From Acinetobacter lwoffii (GTDB lineage Bacteria; Pseudomonadota; Gammaproteobacteria; Pseudomonadales; Moraxellaceae), in contig NZ_CP072549.1 of assembly GCF_019343495.1 (NCBI RefSeq), positions 1,364,001 to 1,428,000 of the forward strand: a stretch of 64,000 bases of DNA, read 5' to 3'. This document shows, in pieces, positions 8,636 through 17,970 of the stretch. The translations under genes and the position numbers were made by a program. Numbering within the stretch: position 1 is the stretch's first letter; each line of letters starts with the position of its first letter. The notes under the pieces were generated by a model. That model was given only the letters and a program-made list of their open reading frames with translations. It had not been told where the DNA came from and did no database searches.

Positions 8636-10366
8636 ATGAAAAAACTCATCAACAACCCAGAAAATCTGGTTGTCGAAATGTGCAAAGGCTTTGTCCTTGC
8701 TCACCCTGAACTACAATTTACCGAATCGCATAAAATCATTTCACGTAAACAAAAACACAATAACGTCGCACTGATCAGTGGCGGCGGCAGTGGTCACGAA
8801 CCTGCACACGCAGGCTTTGTCGGTACAGGCATGTTAGATGCTGCCGTATGCGGTGACGTATTCGCATCGCCTTCTCAAATTCAAGTGTATAAAGCCTTAC
8901 AGCATGTCGCAACAGACAAAGGCGTGCTCATGATCATTAAAAACTATTCTGGCGATATGATGAATTTCCAGAATGGTGCAGCTTTAGCTATAGAAGATGG
9001 CATTAAAGTCGATTATGTAAAAGTAGCAGATGATATTGCAGTCAAGGACAGCCTCTATACGGTCGGCCGTCGTGGCGTGGCGGGTACTGTATTTGTACAT
9101 AAAATTGCAGGTGCAGCAGCATCAAAAGGTTTAGAGCTTGCGGAAGTCAAAGCTGTCGCTCAAAAAGCAGCGGATAACGTGATTAGTCTTGGTTTCGCGT
9201 ACACTTCATGTACTGTTCCTGCCAAAGGCACACCAACATTTACTTTGGCAGATGACGAGATGGAATACGGCGTCGGCATCCACGGCGAACCCGGCATTCG
9301 TCGTGAAAAAATTCTGCCATCCAAAGAACTGGCACAACGTATTATCGATGACCTGTTCCTCGATCGTCCTGACACGCAAGAAGTTGCTGTTCTAGTGAAT
9401 GGATTTGGTTCAACACCAATGCAAGAGCTGTATGTCTTTAATAATGATGTGTGCGAACATTTGGCGCGCAAAGGCATCAAGATTTATCGTACTTTTGTCG
9501 GCAACTATATGACTAGTATCGACATGAACGGTGCTTCGGTGTCATTGCTAGCTGTGGATGATGAACTAAAAGGTTATTTAGATGGAGAGGCGAACACGCC
9601 CGCTCTTAAAATGGATGGTTCAGCAGCACAGCCTTTAATCTTCGCAACAAAAAATGCCGCAGCAGAAGATGTAATAAATACGGAAGTCGAAACTCAGCCT
9701 GAACATGCTGAAATTCAAAATGAACAGTTCACGATAGAAAATATGCGTTATGTCGTTGACGTAATGGCTGCCTGTATTATCAAAAACGAAGTGCCATTCT
9801 GCGAACTGGATGCCCATGCAGGTGATGGTGACTTTGGCATGAGTGTGGCTAAAGGTTTTAAACAGCTGAAACGCGAATGGCAAGGCCTGATTCAAGCGCA
9901 GTACATGGATGAATTTTTGCTGAACAGTTCAATGATTATCATGGAGCATTGTGGTGGTGCATCAGGTCCAATCTGGGGTTCAGCATTTCGTGCAGCGAGT
10001 AAAGCCATTCAAGGCAAATCCACATTAACTGTGGCAGATTTTGCCGAGATGCTTCAAGCTGCGGTAAAAGGCATTCAAACTACTGGTGAGCGTTCATTTG
10101 GTCGTGGCGCTGTGGTGGGTGACAAAACCCTGATTGATGCTTTGGTTCCTTGTGCAGATTCATGGTCTGCCAATACCGACAAGACGTTTAAAGAAAACTT
10201 TGTCTTGGGTGCAGAGGCTGCGGTAAAAGGTGCAGAATCTACCAAAGACATCGTAGCGCGTATGGGCCGTGCCGGTACAGTCGGTGATCGTAGCTTAGGT
10301 TATCCAGATGCTGGTGCACATGGCTTAGGCGTGATCTTTACGGACATTACCCAGCATATTAAATAA
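8636..10366 (+). CDS. Dihydroxyacetone kinase, fused DhaK-DhaL, ATP-dependent type
   Basis: Phosphorylates dihydroxyacetone (often also glyceraldehyde) in the cytosol. The 576-residue fusion has a DhaK half (1 to about 335) with SGGGSGHEPAHAGFVG near residue 48 and CGDVFASPS, and the covalent substrate-binding histidine in GIHGEPGIRRE near residue 217. A linker leads to a DhaL half (about 370-576) with the metal-phosphate loop DAHAGDGDFGMSVAKG and GGASGPIWGSAF, ending in GTVGDRSLGYPDAGAHGLG. This is the ATP-dependent single-chain layout known from Citrobacter and eukaryotes, not the PTS-linked one; no DhaM is nearby. Some relatives also cyclise FAD. A purine-rich GAAGG lies about 11 bases before the ATG. 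It is monocistronic with a terminator at 10382-10413. Confidence 0.92.
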   Translation: MKKLINNPENLVVEMCKGFVLAHPELQFTESHKIISRKQKHNNVALISGGGSGHEPAHAGFVGTGMLDAAVCGDVFASPSQIQVYKALQHVATDKGVLMIIKNYSGDMMNFQNGAALAIEDGIKVDYVKVADDIAVKDSLYTVGRRGVAGTVFVHKIAGAAASKGLELAEVKAVAQKAADNVISLGFAYTSCTVPAKGTPTFTLADDEMEYGVGIHGEPGIRREKILPSKELAQRIIDDLFLDRPDTQEVAVLVNGFGSTPMQELYVFNNDVCEHLARKGIKIYRTFVGNYMTSIDMNGASVSLLAVDDELKGYLDGEANTPALKMDGSAAQPLIFATKNAAAEDVINTEVETQPEHAEIQNEQFTIENMRYVVDVMAACIIKNEVPFCELDAHAGDGDFGMSVAKGFKQLKREWQGLIQAQYMDEFLLNSSMIIMEHCGGASGPIWGSAFRAASKAIQGKSTLTVADFAEMLQAAVKGIQTTGERSFGRGAVVGDKTLIDALVPCADSWSANTDKTFKENFVLGAEAAVKGAESTKDIVARMGRAGTVGDRSLGYPDAGAHGLGVIFTDITQHIK

Positions 10367-10381
10367 GCTTTACAATATTTT

Positions 10382-10413
10382 AAAAAAGCCTCGACACTGG
10401 TCGGGGCTTTTTT
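10382..10413. terminator. Terminator after dhaKL
   Basis: GCCTCGAC-actg-GTCGGGGC stem (one G-T pair) between an A-run and a T-run of six. It points forward from dhaKL and can act in both directions for the convergent glutaminase gene. Confidence 0.85.
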
Positions 10414-10490
10414 ATATTTCATTTCTAGGCTGTACATCTTAAAGCATCAGTCAAGTAAGGTAAGACATTGCTCATCCCCATCAACATTGT

Positions 10491-11765
10491 CTAACTAAAC
10501 TTCTCCAAATAGCGCTCTAACTCTTCTGTCACCACTACCCGCTTATTGCCTTTCACCTGTTCCTCACCCAATACGCCTTCTGAGTCAATGACCACCACTT
10601 TGTGCCCATTCGCTTGTAAACGTTTGACACCTTCAAATAACATGCGTGCACCCACATCATGAATCAAAGTCAAATTGGTCAGGTCTATGACTATACGTGT
10701 TTGAGCGTCTGGCTCATCCTGCAAAATTCGCAGCAACATTTCGGATTCTGTAAATTGCAATACACCGCGCAGCTCATACACGACAATGTCATTGTTCTTA
10801 CCTACAGTATAACGACTTTGCAAAATGGTCTGTGCCGATGGCGTCCCTTCCATCAGATGCAAGCCCATGTCCCGCGACAAACGCTCAAAAATATCCACGC
10901 CACGTACACTATGCCCATGCTCATCAATTTTAGGAGAAAAAACCACAATTCCCACCTGCCCAGGCAATACCCCGATAATTCCGCCCGATACACCACTTTT
11001 GGCAGGAATGCCCACCGTCGTCAGCCAGTCACCCGCCGCATCATACATGCCACAGGTCATCATCACGCTGAGCACTTGGCGCACCACATCACGCTCTAGC
11101 AGCTGTTTGCCCGTTTTGGCCTGAACACCGCCATTGGCGAGCACACTACAGATATTTGCCAGATCTTTGACCGTCACTTTAATCGCACATTGCTTGATGT
11201 ATCCATTGACGATTTCTACCGGATCCGAATCCAGCACACCTACGGTACGTAGCATATAGCCAATCGACAGGTTCCGGAATGCAGTTTTGACTTCCGACTT
11301 ATACACCTGCTTGTCGAATTCCAGTTGACGTCCTGCCAGCTCACTTAAAAAACGGCGTAAGCATTCCGCACGTGAAATGCCTTTTTGTACCGGAATCAAA
11401 GAATGCGTAGTGATCGCACCCGAGTTAATCATTGGATTTTTAGGAAGATTGGTTTCTTTATCTAGCGAAATCTGATTAAAAGCCTCTCCTGAAGGTTCAA
11501 CGCCGACCTTTTCCAGTACTGCTGGAATTCCCAAATGCTGCAATGCCAAGGCATAGGCAAAAGGCTTGGACATCGACTGCATGGTAAATTCGGTTTCATC
11601 ATCTCCCGTGGAATAAATCGTGCCATCCACCGTGGTCAGCGCCAAAGCGAACTTGTTTGGATCTACCGCTGCCAGTTCAGGGATATAGTCAGCCAAAGCG
11701 CCCTGATCATTATCATGACAGACCGTTAATACATGCTGGAGATAATCGGGCACCGGGGTTTTCAT
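10491..11765 (-). CDS. glsA: Glutaminase A with C-terminal STAS domain
   Basis: Hydrolyses glutamine to glutamate and ammonia. The N-terminal part (about 1-305) is the beta-lactamase-fold glutaminase: FTMQSMSKPFAYALAL contains the nucleophile Ser and general-base Lys of the SxxK motif, followed by NPMINSGAI and the KSGVSGGIIGVLPG block. Glutaminase A alone is about 305-310 residues; this one is 424 because of a STAS-type domain at about 320-424 (DIVVYELRGVLQFTES, then IVIDLTNLTLIHDVGARML). STAS domains, as in anti-sigma antagonists and SLC26 carriers, usually bind nucleotides or partners, so regulation or complex formation is likely here, by inference. Convergent with dhaKL. Confidence 0.93.
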   Translation of the reverse strand: MKTPVPDYLQHVLTVCHDNDQGALADYIPELAAVDPNKFALALTTVDGTIYSTGDDETEFTMQSMSKPFAYALALQHLGIPAVLEKVGVEPSGEAFNQISLDKETNLPKNPMINSGAITTHSLIPVQKGISRAECLRRFLSELAGRQLEFDKQVYKSEVKTAFRNLSIGYMLRTVGVLDSDPVEIVNGYIKQCAIKVTVKDLANICSVLANGGVQAKTGKQLLERDVVRQVLSVMMTCGMYDAAGDWLTTVGIPAKSGVSGGIIGVLPGQVGIVVFSPKIDEHGHSVRGVDIFERLSRDMGLHLMEGTPSAQTILQSRYTVGKNNDIVVYELRGVLQFTESEMLLRILQDEPDAQTRIVIDLTNLTLIHDVGARMLFEGVKRLQANGHKVVVIDSEGVLGEEQVKGNKRVVVTEELERYLEKFS

Positions 11766-11949
11766 CGAATGAGCTTATTCCAATTCACTATTATTTTTAA
11801 TTAACATACCGGCTTTTGGCTTAAGTACCAGAGTGAAAAGGTAATTTTCTGCATATCAATGTTATCGGCTGAATTCCCTGTACGGGCAATCCTCCAGAAA
11901 TGAATTGCATTTTTAAGTTTTGTTATTTTTATTGATGTTTTAAGAGACA

Positions 11950-11977
11950 TAAAAAAGGGCGCTCCTGCCCTTTTTTA
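11950..11977. terminator. Terminator after the SDR gene (minus strand)
   Basis: AAAAAAGGGC-gctcct-GCCCTTTTTT just past the stop of the minus-strand SDR gene. Symmetric A and T runs. Confidence 0.85.
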
Positions 11978-11988
11978 CTCTGGGTGAT

Positions 11989-12795
11989 TTATTTTACCTT
12001 GGTCTTGCGAATCATTTTGTACAGCACCTTGGGTGAAATACGCGAAACCAGCACGCCAAGTTTTTCTTTCTTGCCACCAATCACAATATATTCTTCGCCA
12101 CACTGCAAGGCTTGTACGCTTTGACGGGCAAAATCCTCTGCTGACAACCCATTTTCAATCGCTTCATCCTGCTTGGCTTGCGGTTTGCCTTCCCCATTTA
12201 AAGCATTAAACGACACATTGGTTTGAACAAAGCCAGGGAAAATCACCGAGACCTGCACGCCCTGATCAGCCACTTCAGCACGCAAGCTGTTGGCCCACAT
12301 ATGAATCGCTGCTTTGGCTGCGGAATAGGATGCGCGATACTGGGTACCGAGCAAACCTGCCACACTGGAAATAAACACGATACGACCTGTTTTTTGTGCC
12401 AGAAAGGTCGGTAATACCATTTTGGTGAGAAACACCTGCGAGAAATAATCCACTTCCATAATGGCACGTTCAGTCTGCATGGTGGTGTCCTGAATCAAAG
12501 CACGTTGACTCAGCCCAGCATTATTAATCAGCCAGTCGATCCGGCCTTTTTGTTGCAAAACCTGTTCATAAGCATGACGAACCTGACTTTCATCTGTGAT
12601 ATCGGCAATGACTGAAATATGCTGATCTGCATTGGTGAGACTTTGGCGAACATTTTCCAGTTCTGCATGCCGGCGTGCAGTCAGTACCACCTGGGCTCCG
12701 AGTTCAGCACATTGCTGGGCAATCGCCTTGCCAATCCCTGAAGATGCGCCGGTAATCCAGACCACTTTTCCATTTAAGTCTTCAACTTTCGCCAT
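11989..12795 (-). CDS. Short-chain dehydrogenase/reductase
   Basis: A 268-residue classical SDR oxidoreductase. The NAD(P) glycine motif TGASSGIGKAIA is at about residues 15-26, NNAG in LINNAGLSQRA, the catalytic Ser in VFISSVAG, and the YSAAKAA catalytic Tyr-Lys pair near residue 159. The C-terminal basic tail (KVLYKMIRKTKVK) could touch a membrane, as in the DHRS7-like branch. The substrate cannot be read from the sequence. It starts 20 bases after the stop of the upstream gene of unknown function and is almost certainly co-transcribed with it. Confidence 0.9.
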   Translation of the reverse strand: MAKVEDLNGKVVWITGASSGIGKAIAQQCAELGAQVVLTARRHAELENVRQSLTNADQHISVIADITDESQVRHAYEQVLQQKGRIDWLINNAGLSQRALIQDTTMQTERAIMEVDYFSQVFLTKMVLPTFLAQKTGRIVFISSVAGLLGTQYRASYSAAKAAIHMWANSLRAEVADQGVQVSVIFPGFVQTNVSFNALNGEGKPQAKQDEAIENGLSAEDFARQSVQALQCGEEYIVIGGKKEKLGVLVSRISPKVLYKMIRKTKVK

Positions 12796-12815
12796 GAAAT
12801 CCTCTTTCCCTTGTT

Positions 12816-13487
12816 TTAATGAATATGGTGCTGCATTTCATCTTCCAGAAATGCCAGCAAATGCTCAAAATAATAACTCATCGTATCGGCATCATAGATG
12901 CTACCGAGCTTGTCAAAACGTTTATAGCCTAACTGGGTGGTTAAATGAATCACCCCATTCAAGGTTTTATCGACCACCACATTAAATTTCAACATTTTTT
13001 TCGGTTCACGGATCAGATGTGTTACCCCTTGATCGACCACCTGAGTAAAGGCTTTTAAAGCGGGTGATACATATTGATGATTACCATTTTTCATCTGGTC
13101 AATACAGCCGAGCAACTCCATCACCAGCAATTTTTCCACCGGATATCGAACAAAAGCATCACCTTGATGCTCATAGGTCATGCGATGCAAATAGTTCACC
13201 ATAGGCATCAGACGCTCATTGCCAAACAACGAAACCGACCACGGCATATATTTACGGGTGTTATGCATAATCTGCTGAATCACTTTTTCGGACTCGCTGT
13301 CCGGTGAATTGGCCAACTGCACCACCTGACCAAAAATCTGGTCAATAATTTCACAGGCCATATCGGCCAGATTTTCACCTAAGGGTCTGGCAAGACTGTC
13401 TCGCTCGCCGGCATTTAATCTGGAATGAAGGTCTTTAAAGCGCTGATGGGTTTCGGGTTGAAGCTTCAGGGAAATGCTATAGCTCAT
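12816..13487 (-). CDS. Conserved protein of unknown function
   Basis: The open frame reaches 13562, but the start at 13487 (protein MSYSISLKLQPETH...) has a good AAGGAT ribosome binding site, so 223 residues are proposed. It is mostly helical, soluble, with no signal peptide or membrane segment. Recognisable local features are an acidic His-rich C-terminus (EDEMQHHIH) and DKTLNGVIHLTTQLGYKRFD. I do not recognise the family. It precedes the SDR gene in a two-gene operon and is divergent from valS, with about 175 bases of shared upstream DNA that includes the ATCGTT...ACGAT-type inverted sequence near 13530-13550. Confidence 0.75.
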   Translation of the reverse strand: MSYSISLKLQPETHQRFKDLHSRLNAGERDSLARPLGENLADMACEIIDQIFGQVVQLANSPDSESEKVIQQIMHNTRKYMPWSVSLFGNERLMPMVNYLHRMTYEHQGDAFVRYPVEKLLVMELLGCIDQMKNGNHQYVSPALKAFTQVVDQGVTHLIREPKKMLKFNVVVDKTLNGVIHLTTQLGYKRFDKLGSIYDADTMSYYFEHLLAFLEDEMQHHIH

Positions 13488-13618
13488 CTTATTATCCTTT
13501 TTGATATGCTGCGATGAGTCGCGTTTTTTTATCGTTCTATCATACGATGAGTTGCTATACATGCCAATTGGCTAAAGTTTGCATTTGGTTAAGCTGCCGC
13601 ACGCACTATTTTTTTTGC

Positions 13619-13624
13619 TACAAT
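13619..13624 (+). promoter_or_regulatory. Likely -10 box of valS
   Basis: TACAAT 39 bases before the valS ATG, preceded by a T-rich run. No matching -35 hexamer is convincing, so only the -10 is proposed. Confidence 0.35.
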
Positions 13625-13662
13625 AGATGCAATTTTTCATTCACTTTTGATCTGTTTAGACT

Positions 13663-16557
13663 ATGACTGACTCAGCGCAAAATATCGCGACAACCTACGA
13701 TCCGACCGAGATCGAGAAAAAATGGTACCAAACTTGGGAAGAGCGTGGTTACTTTAAGCCGTCTGAAAAAGGCGAATCTTTCTGTATCATGATTCCGCCA
13801 CCAAACGTCACTGGTAGCCTGCACATGGGTCATGGTTTCAACAATGCCATCATGGATGCCTTGACGCGTTTCAACCGTATGTCTGGTAAAAATACGCTTT
13901 GGCAACCGGGTACTGACCACGCAGGTATTGCAACGCAAATGGTGGTTGAGCGTCAGTTGGGTGCTGAAGGTATTAGCCGTCATGACTTGGGCCGTGAAAA
14001 GTTCATCGAAAAAGTATGGGAATGGAAAGAACAATCTGGCGGTAATATTACCCGTCAAATCCGTCGCCTAGGTTCTTCTGTAGACTGGTCACGTGAACGC
14101 TTCACCATGGATGAAGGTCTTTCAAACGCGGTTAAAGAAGTTTTCGTGAAACTGCATGAAGAAGGCCTGATCTACCGTGGTAAACGCTTAGTTAACTGGG
14201 ATCCAAAACTACAAACTGCCCTTTCTGACCTGGAAGTTGAGTCTGATAAAGAAGAAGCAGGTTCACTGTGGCACTTCAAATATTTCTTTGAAGATAAGTC
14301 ACTCCGCACCCACGATGGTAAAGATCACATCGTGGTTGCAACGACGCGTCCTGAAACATTATTGGGTGATACTGCGGTTGCGGTTGCACTGGATGATGAA
14401 CGTTATGCTGATCTAGTAGGTAAAAATATAATCTTACCAATCACAGGTCGTGCAGTTCCTATCGTTAAAGACGAATATGTCGACAAAGAATTCGGTACAG
14501 GCTGTGTAAAAATCACCCCTGCGCATGACTTCAATGACTATGAAGTGGGTAAACGTTGCGAATTGCCAATCATCAACATTTTCAACAAAAATGCTGAAGT
14601 GTTGGCTGAGTTTGAATACATCGCGAAAGCGGGCGAGCAGATTTCTAAAACCATTCCTGCCCCTGCGGACTACATGGGTTTAGAACGTTTTGAGGCACGT
14701 AAGAAGATCGTTGAACAGGCTGAAGCTGAAGGCTGGTTAGACCAGATTCAACCTTATACATTAAAACCACCTCGCGGTGACCGTTCAGGCGTGATCGTTG
14801 AGCCATTACTGACTGACCAATGGTATGTAAAAATTGCGCCACTTGCGAAACCTGCGATTGAAGCAGTTCAAGACGGCCGTATCAAGTTCGTTCCTGAGCA
14901 GTACAGCAACATGTACATGGCTTGGATGAACAATATCCAAGACTGGTGTATCTCACGTCAATTGTGGTGGGGTCACCGCATTCCGGCCTGGTACGATGCC
15001 CAAGGCAACGTTTATGTAGGTCGTAACGAGGAAGAAGTTCGGGCGAAAAACAACATCCCTGCCGATGTTGAGTTGAACCAGGATGAAGATGTACTGGACA
15101 CATGGTTCTCTTCAGGTCTTTGGACATTCTCAACTTTAGGTTGGACTGGCGACGAAGCGAAAGACAAAGCCAACTACTTCTTAAATACCTTCCACCCGAC
15201 TGATGTGCTTGTCACTGGTTTTGACATCATCTTCTTCTGGGTGGCACGTATGATCATGCTGACCATGCACTTCATGAAGAATGAAGATGGTACGCCACAA
15301 GTGCCATTTAAAACTGTGTACGTTCACGGTTTGGTACGTGATGGCGAAGGTCAGAAGATGTCTAAATCTAAGGGTAACGTACTTGATCCATTAGACTTGA
15401 TTGATGGTGTGGATCTTGAAACCTTAGTACAAAAACGTACAACAGGTTTGATGAACCCGAAACAAGCAGCGAAGATTGAAAAATCAACCCGTAAAGAATT
15501 CCCTGAAGGTATTCAATCTTACGGTACAGACGCGGTTCGTTTCACCTTCTGTGCGCTTGCCAACACTGGTCGTGACATCAAGTTCGACATGAAACGTGTT
15601 GAAGGTTACCGTAATTTTGCCAACAAAATCTGGAACGCAACACGTTTCGTGATGATGAATGTCGAAGGTCAAACTATTGGTTCAGAAGCACGTCAAGACC
15701 TTTGGGAATTGCCTGAACAATGGATCGTAAGCCGTCTGCAAAAAGCGGAACAAGCGGTGCAAACAGCATTTGCAACCTACCGTTTAGATCTGGCTGCGCA
15801 AGCGATTTATGAGTTCATCTGGAATGAATACTGTGACTGGTATGTTGAATTAACCAAACCGGTTCTGAACGATGAAAATGTGTCTGAAGAGCGTAAAGCT
15901 GAAGTTCGTCGTGTTCTTCTTTCGGTAATGGAAGCGTCTTTACGTCTTGCGCATCCGTTGATGCCGTACTTAACTGAAGAAATCTGGCAAACGCTTGCAC
16001 CTAAACTTGGCATTACTGGCGAAACCATCATGCTTGCGCAGTACCCTGTTGCTGATGAAGCGTTGATGAACGACCAAGCTGAAGCAGATATGCAATGGCT
16101 TCAAGGTTTGATTGGTGCGGTACGTAACATCCGTGGTGAAATGGGTCTAGGTAATGCGCGTTTATTACCAGTTCTTCTGCAAAACACCACCGAAGCTGAA
16201 AAAGCACAGATCACTCGTATTGAAGCATTGTTTAAAGCATTGGCGAAAGTAGAAAGCATCACCTTCTTGGCTGATGGCGAGCAACCACCATTGTCTTCTT
16301 CTTCTGTAGTGGGTCACGTATCTGTTTACGTTCCAATGAAGGGCTTGATTGACCCGAAAGCGGAATTGGGTCGTCTGCAAAAAGACTTAGACAAGGTTCA
16401 AAAACAGCATGATCAAATTGCCAATAAACTTTCGAATGAAGGTTTTGTGGCAAAAGCACCTGCGGCTGTGGTTGAAGGCGAGAAAGTAAAACTTGCTGAG
16501 TTTGCTGACCAGTTAGCGAAGATTAAAGCGAATATGGAGCAGATTGCAGCGCTTTAA
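13663..16557 (+). CDS. valS: Valyl-tRNA synthetase
   Basis: Charges tRNA-Val with valine in the cytosol; essential. The 964-residue protein is a complete class Ia synthetase. HIGH motif: [18 protein letters not shown] (about residues 45-62). The CP1 editing domain covers about 180-400 with [15 protein letters not shown] and [21 protein letters not shown] motif: [16 protein letters not shown] (near 562). The anticodon-binding helical domain follows, and the C-terminal coiled coil ([20 protein letters not shown]) typical of ValRS ends the protein. Transcribed alone and ended by the terminator at 16587-16616. Confidence 0.98.
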   Translation: MTDSAQNIATTYDPTEIEKKWYQTWEERGYFKPSEKGESFCIMIPPPNVTGSLHMGHGFNNAIMDALTRFNRMSGKNTLWQPGTDHAGIATQMVVERQLGAEGISRHDLGREKFIEKVWEWKEQSGGNITRQIRRLGSSVDWSRERFTMDEGLSNAVKEVFVKLHEEGLIYRGKRLVNWDPKLQTALSDLEVESDKEEAGSLWHFKYFFEDKSLRTHDGKDHIVVATTRPETLLGDTAVAVALDDERYADLVGKNIILPITGRAVPIVKDEYVDKEFGTGCVKITPAHDFNDYEVGKRCELPIINIFNKNAEVLAEFEYIAKAGEQISKTIPAPADYMGLERFEARKKIVEQAEAEGWLDQIQPYTLKPPRGDRSGVIVEPLLTDQWYVKIAPLAKPAIEAVQDGRIKFVPEQYSNMYMAWMNNIQDWCISRQLWWGHRIPAWYDAQGNVYVGRNEEEVRAKNNIPADVELNQDEDVLDTWFSSGLWTFSTLGWTGDEAKDKANYFLNTFHPTDVLVTGFDIIFFWVARMIMLTMHFMKNEDGTPQVPFKTVYVHGLVRDGEGQKMSKSKGNVLDPLDLIDGVDLETLVQKRTTGLMNPKQAAKIEKSTRKEFPEGIQSYGTDAVRFTFCALANTGRDIKFDMKRVEGYRNFANKIWNATRFVMMNVEGQTIGSEARQDLWELPEQWIVSRLQKAEQAVQTAFATYRLDLAAQAIYEFIWNEYCDWYVELTKPVLNDENVSEERKAEVRRVLLSVMEASLRLAHPLMPYLTEEIWQTLAPKLGITGETIMLAQYPVADEALMNDQAEADMQWLQGLIGAVRNIRGEMGLGNARLLPVLLQNTTEAEKAQITRIEALFKALAKVESITFLADGEQPPLSSSSVVGHVSVYVPMKGLIDPKAELGRLQKDLDKVQKQHDQIANKLSNEGFVAKAPAAVVEGEKVKLAEFADQLAKIKANMEQIAAL

Positions 16558-16586
16558 CTTATTGCTAAATCATTAAAAATAAAGAT

Positions 16587-16616
16587 AAAATCCCCTCATA
16601 ATTGAGGGGATTTTTT
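16587..16616 (+). terminator. valS terminator, overlapping the ribosome binding site of the next gene
   Basis: AATCCCCTC (16589-16597), loop ATAATT, GAGGGGATT (16604-16612), then a T-run. The 3' arm GAGGGG lies 8 bases before the ATG at 16618 and is the only plausible Shine-Dalgarno sequence for that gene. Confidence 0.9.
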
Positions 16617-16617
16617 A

Positions 16618-17778
16618 ATGACAAATAAATTTTATGATGATGCTTTAAATGAAGAAAATAGTTCAAACGACAGGACGGAGTTAGATAAAAATTTAGAAAC
16701 ACCAATGGCGTTAGGAGATACTCTAAGTGCTTTTCGTGCAGCTCAACAGAAAAGCTTTGGATCAATTATTGGTAAAAGTTTGGAATCGCAATTAAGGCTT
16801 GGAGACACTCTAAGCGCTTTTCGTGCAGCTCAACAGAAAAGCTTTGGATCAGTTATTGGTAAAAGTTTGGAATCACAATTAAGGCTTGGAGATACTCTAA
16901 GTGCTTTTCGTGCAGCTCAACAGAAAAGCTTTGGATCAGTTATTGGTAAAAGTTTGGAATCACAATTAAGGCTTGGAGATACTCTAAGTGCTTTTCGTGC
17001 AGCTCAACAGAAAAGCTTTGGATCAGTTATTGGTAAAAGTTTGGAATCACAATTAAGGCTTGGAGACACTCTAAGCGCTTTTCGTGCAGCTCAACAGAAA
17101 AGCTTTGGATCAATTATTGGTAAAAGTTTGGAATCACAATTAAGGCTTGGAGATACTCTAAGTGCTTTTCGTGCAGCTCAACAAAATAATATTAGTTCCG
17201 TTCTAAATCAAAATTTAATTGATTACTTTTCTGCTCAACTAATTATTCAAAATTTAGAATCATCTAGTGACCAGAACTCCAAAAATAGTGATGATTTAGC
17301 TGTTAGCTCACCTAATACATCTGAAGAAAAAAATTATGCTTCAACACTTATCCATATTTTGTTTTGGGTTTTTCTAAGTATTACTTCAAGTCCAATATTT
17401 AAAAAATGGCCAGTTGATGCGCTTTTTGACTTAAGTATCGCTTTTGTATTTGAATATGCTTTGAAACCTCTAGCTGATGAAGCCATAAAAAATGATTCTG
17501 AAAAAGATAAGTGTGATACTAAAACATCAACTGACATTTCTAACCAAGAAACTCTAAATACATTCCTTTCAAATAAAAGAGTTATTACAGCTACTTTAGA
17601 TTTTTTTGAATTGCCCAAAAAGAAAAGCTCAATTATTGAAAACTTACCACCAGGTACTTTGCTGACAGTCATACCTGACAAAAATATTCATAAATCTTGG
17701 TTAAAAGTAAAAGTTACTTTAGATCAAAGCGAAGTTGAAGGCTATGTATTAAGACGTTATACATCACCTATTAAATAG
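16618..17778 (+). CDS. Tandem-repeat protein with membrane segment and C-terminal SH3-like domain
   Basis: A 386-residue protein of unknown function. After a short acidic leader, five full and one partial copies of a 29-residue unit follow from 16711 (units at 16711, 16798, 16885, 16972, 17059 and partial 17146). Each begins LGDTLSAFRAAQQ and continues KSFGSVIGKSLESQLR; the copies are almost identical at DNA level (87-bp period), which indicates recent expansion. A hydrophobic stretch follows (about 240-285, ILFWVFLSITSSPIF and nearby). The last 60 residues (ENLPPGTLLTVIPDK, SWLKVKVT, EGYVLRRYTSPIK) look like a bacterial SH3 domain, often a cell-wall or peptide binder. The gene is AT-rich compared with valS. 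Its ATG directly follows the valS terminator T-tract; a second possible start is Met30 at 16705. Anchored surface or periplasmic protein is an inference. Confidence 0.72.
   Translation: MTNKFYDDALNEENSSNDRTELDKNLETPMALGDTLSAFRAAQQKSFGSIIGKSLESQLRLGDTLSAFRAAQQKSFGSVIGKSLESQLRLGDTLSAFRAAQQKSFGSVIGKSLESQLRLGDTLSAFRAAQQKSFGSVIGKSLESQLRLGDTLSAFRAAQQKSFGSIIGKSLESQLRLGDTLSAFRAAQQNNISSVLNQNLIDYFSAQLIIQNLESSSDQNSKNSDDLAVSSPNTSEEKNYASTLIHILFWVFLSITSSPIFKKWPVDALFDLSIAFVFEYALKPLADEAIKNDSEKDKCDTKTSTDISNQETLNTFLSNKRVITATLDFFELPKKKSSIIENLPPGTLLTVIPDKNIHKSWLKVKVTLDQSEVEGYVLRRYTSPIK
16711..17186 (+). repeat. Tandem 87-bp coding repeat, five and a half copies
   Basis: Copies start at 16711, 16798, 16885, 16972, 17059 and 17146. 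They differ at only a few third positions (for example GAC/GAT, AGC/AGT) and one Ile/Val change. The last copy diverges after AAQQ. In-frame unit, so copy number can change without a frameshift. Confidence 0.95.
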
Positions 17779-17825
17779 CCCTCCCCCCCTTGCGAAGCAG
17801 TGCTTCTCATCCCATAGGGAGAGGA
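17779..17825. repeat. Inverted-repeat unit of the GGAGAGGG family (cluster C, left half)
   Basis: Begins CCCTCCCCCCCTTGCGAAGC and ends CATAGGGAGAGG. Matches the core of 784-840 (GCGTAGCAGTGCTGCTCATCCC there, by its ends). It starts directly after the stop codon of the tandem-repeat gene. Confidence 0.75.
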
Positions 17826-17870
17826 AGCGTCATTTGATTTTATGTTTGCAAGAATTTAGTAATGAATATT

Positions 17871-17903
17871 CCCTCTCCTCTCAGGAGAGGGTTAGGGAGA
17901 GGT
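17871..17903. repeat. REP-like palindrome CCCTCTCC...GGAGAGGG (cluster C)
   Basis: CCCTCTCCTCTCAGGAGAGGG followed by TTAGGGAGAGG; third near-identical copy of the 858-890 unit. Confidence 0.85.
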
Positions 17904-17921
17904 GTTTTTAATTTTATAGAA

Positions 17922-17970
17922 ACCCTCATCCCCCGCCTTCTCCCACAGGGAGAAGGAGCTTTCATTATTT
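17922..17970. repeat. REP-like palindrome abutting the DUF559 gene end
   Basis: CCTCATCCCCCGCCTTCTCCC, then AGGGAGAAGGAG and CTTTCATTATT. The last eleven bases recur at 18363-18373 beyond the palindrome on the other side of the DUF559 gene. The stop codon of that gene (17965-17967) lies in this tail. Confidence 0.75.

Noticed and set aside
10659..11099. 146-codon frame opposite glsA
   Set aside because: Antisense to a conserved enzyme domain; no start signal and shadow-like composition.
16711..17186. Possible CRISPR-like array
   Set aside because: Regular 87-bp direct repeats without unique spacers, in frame within one gene; they are coding repeats.
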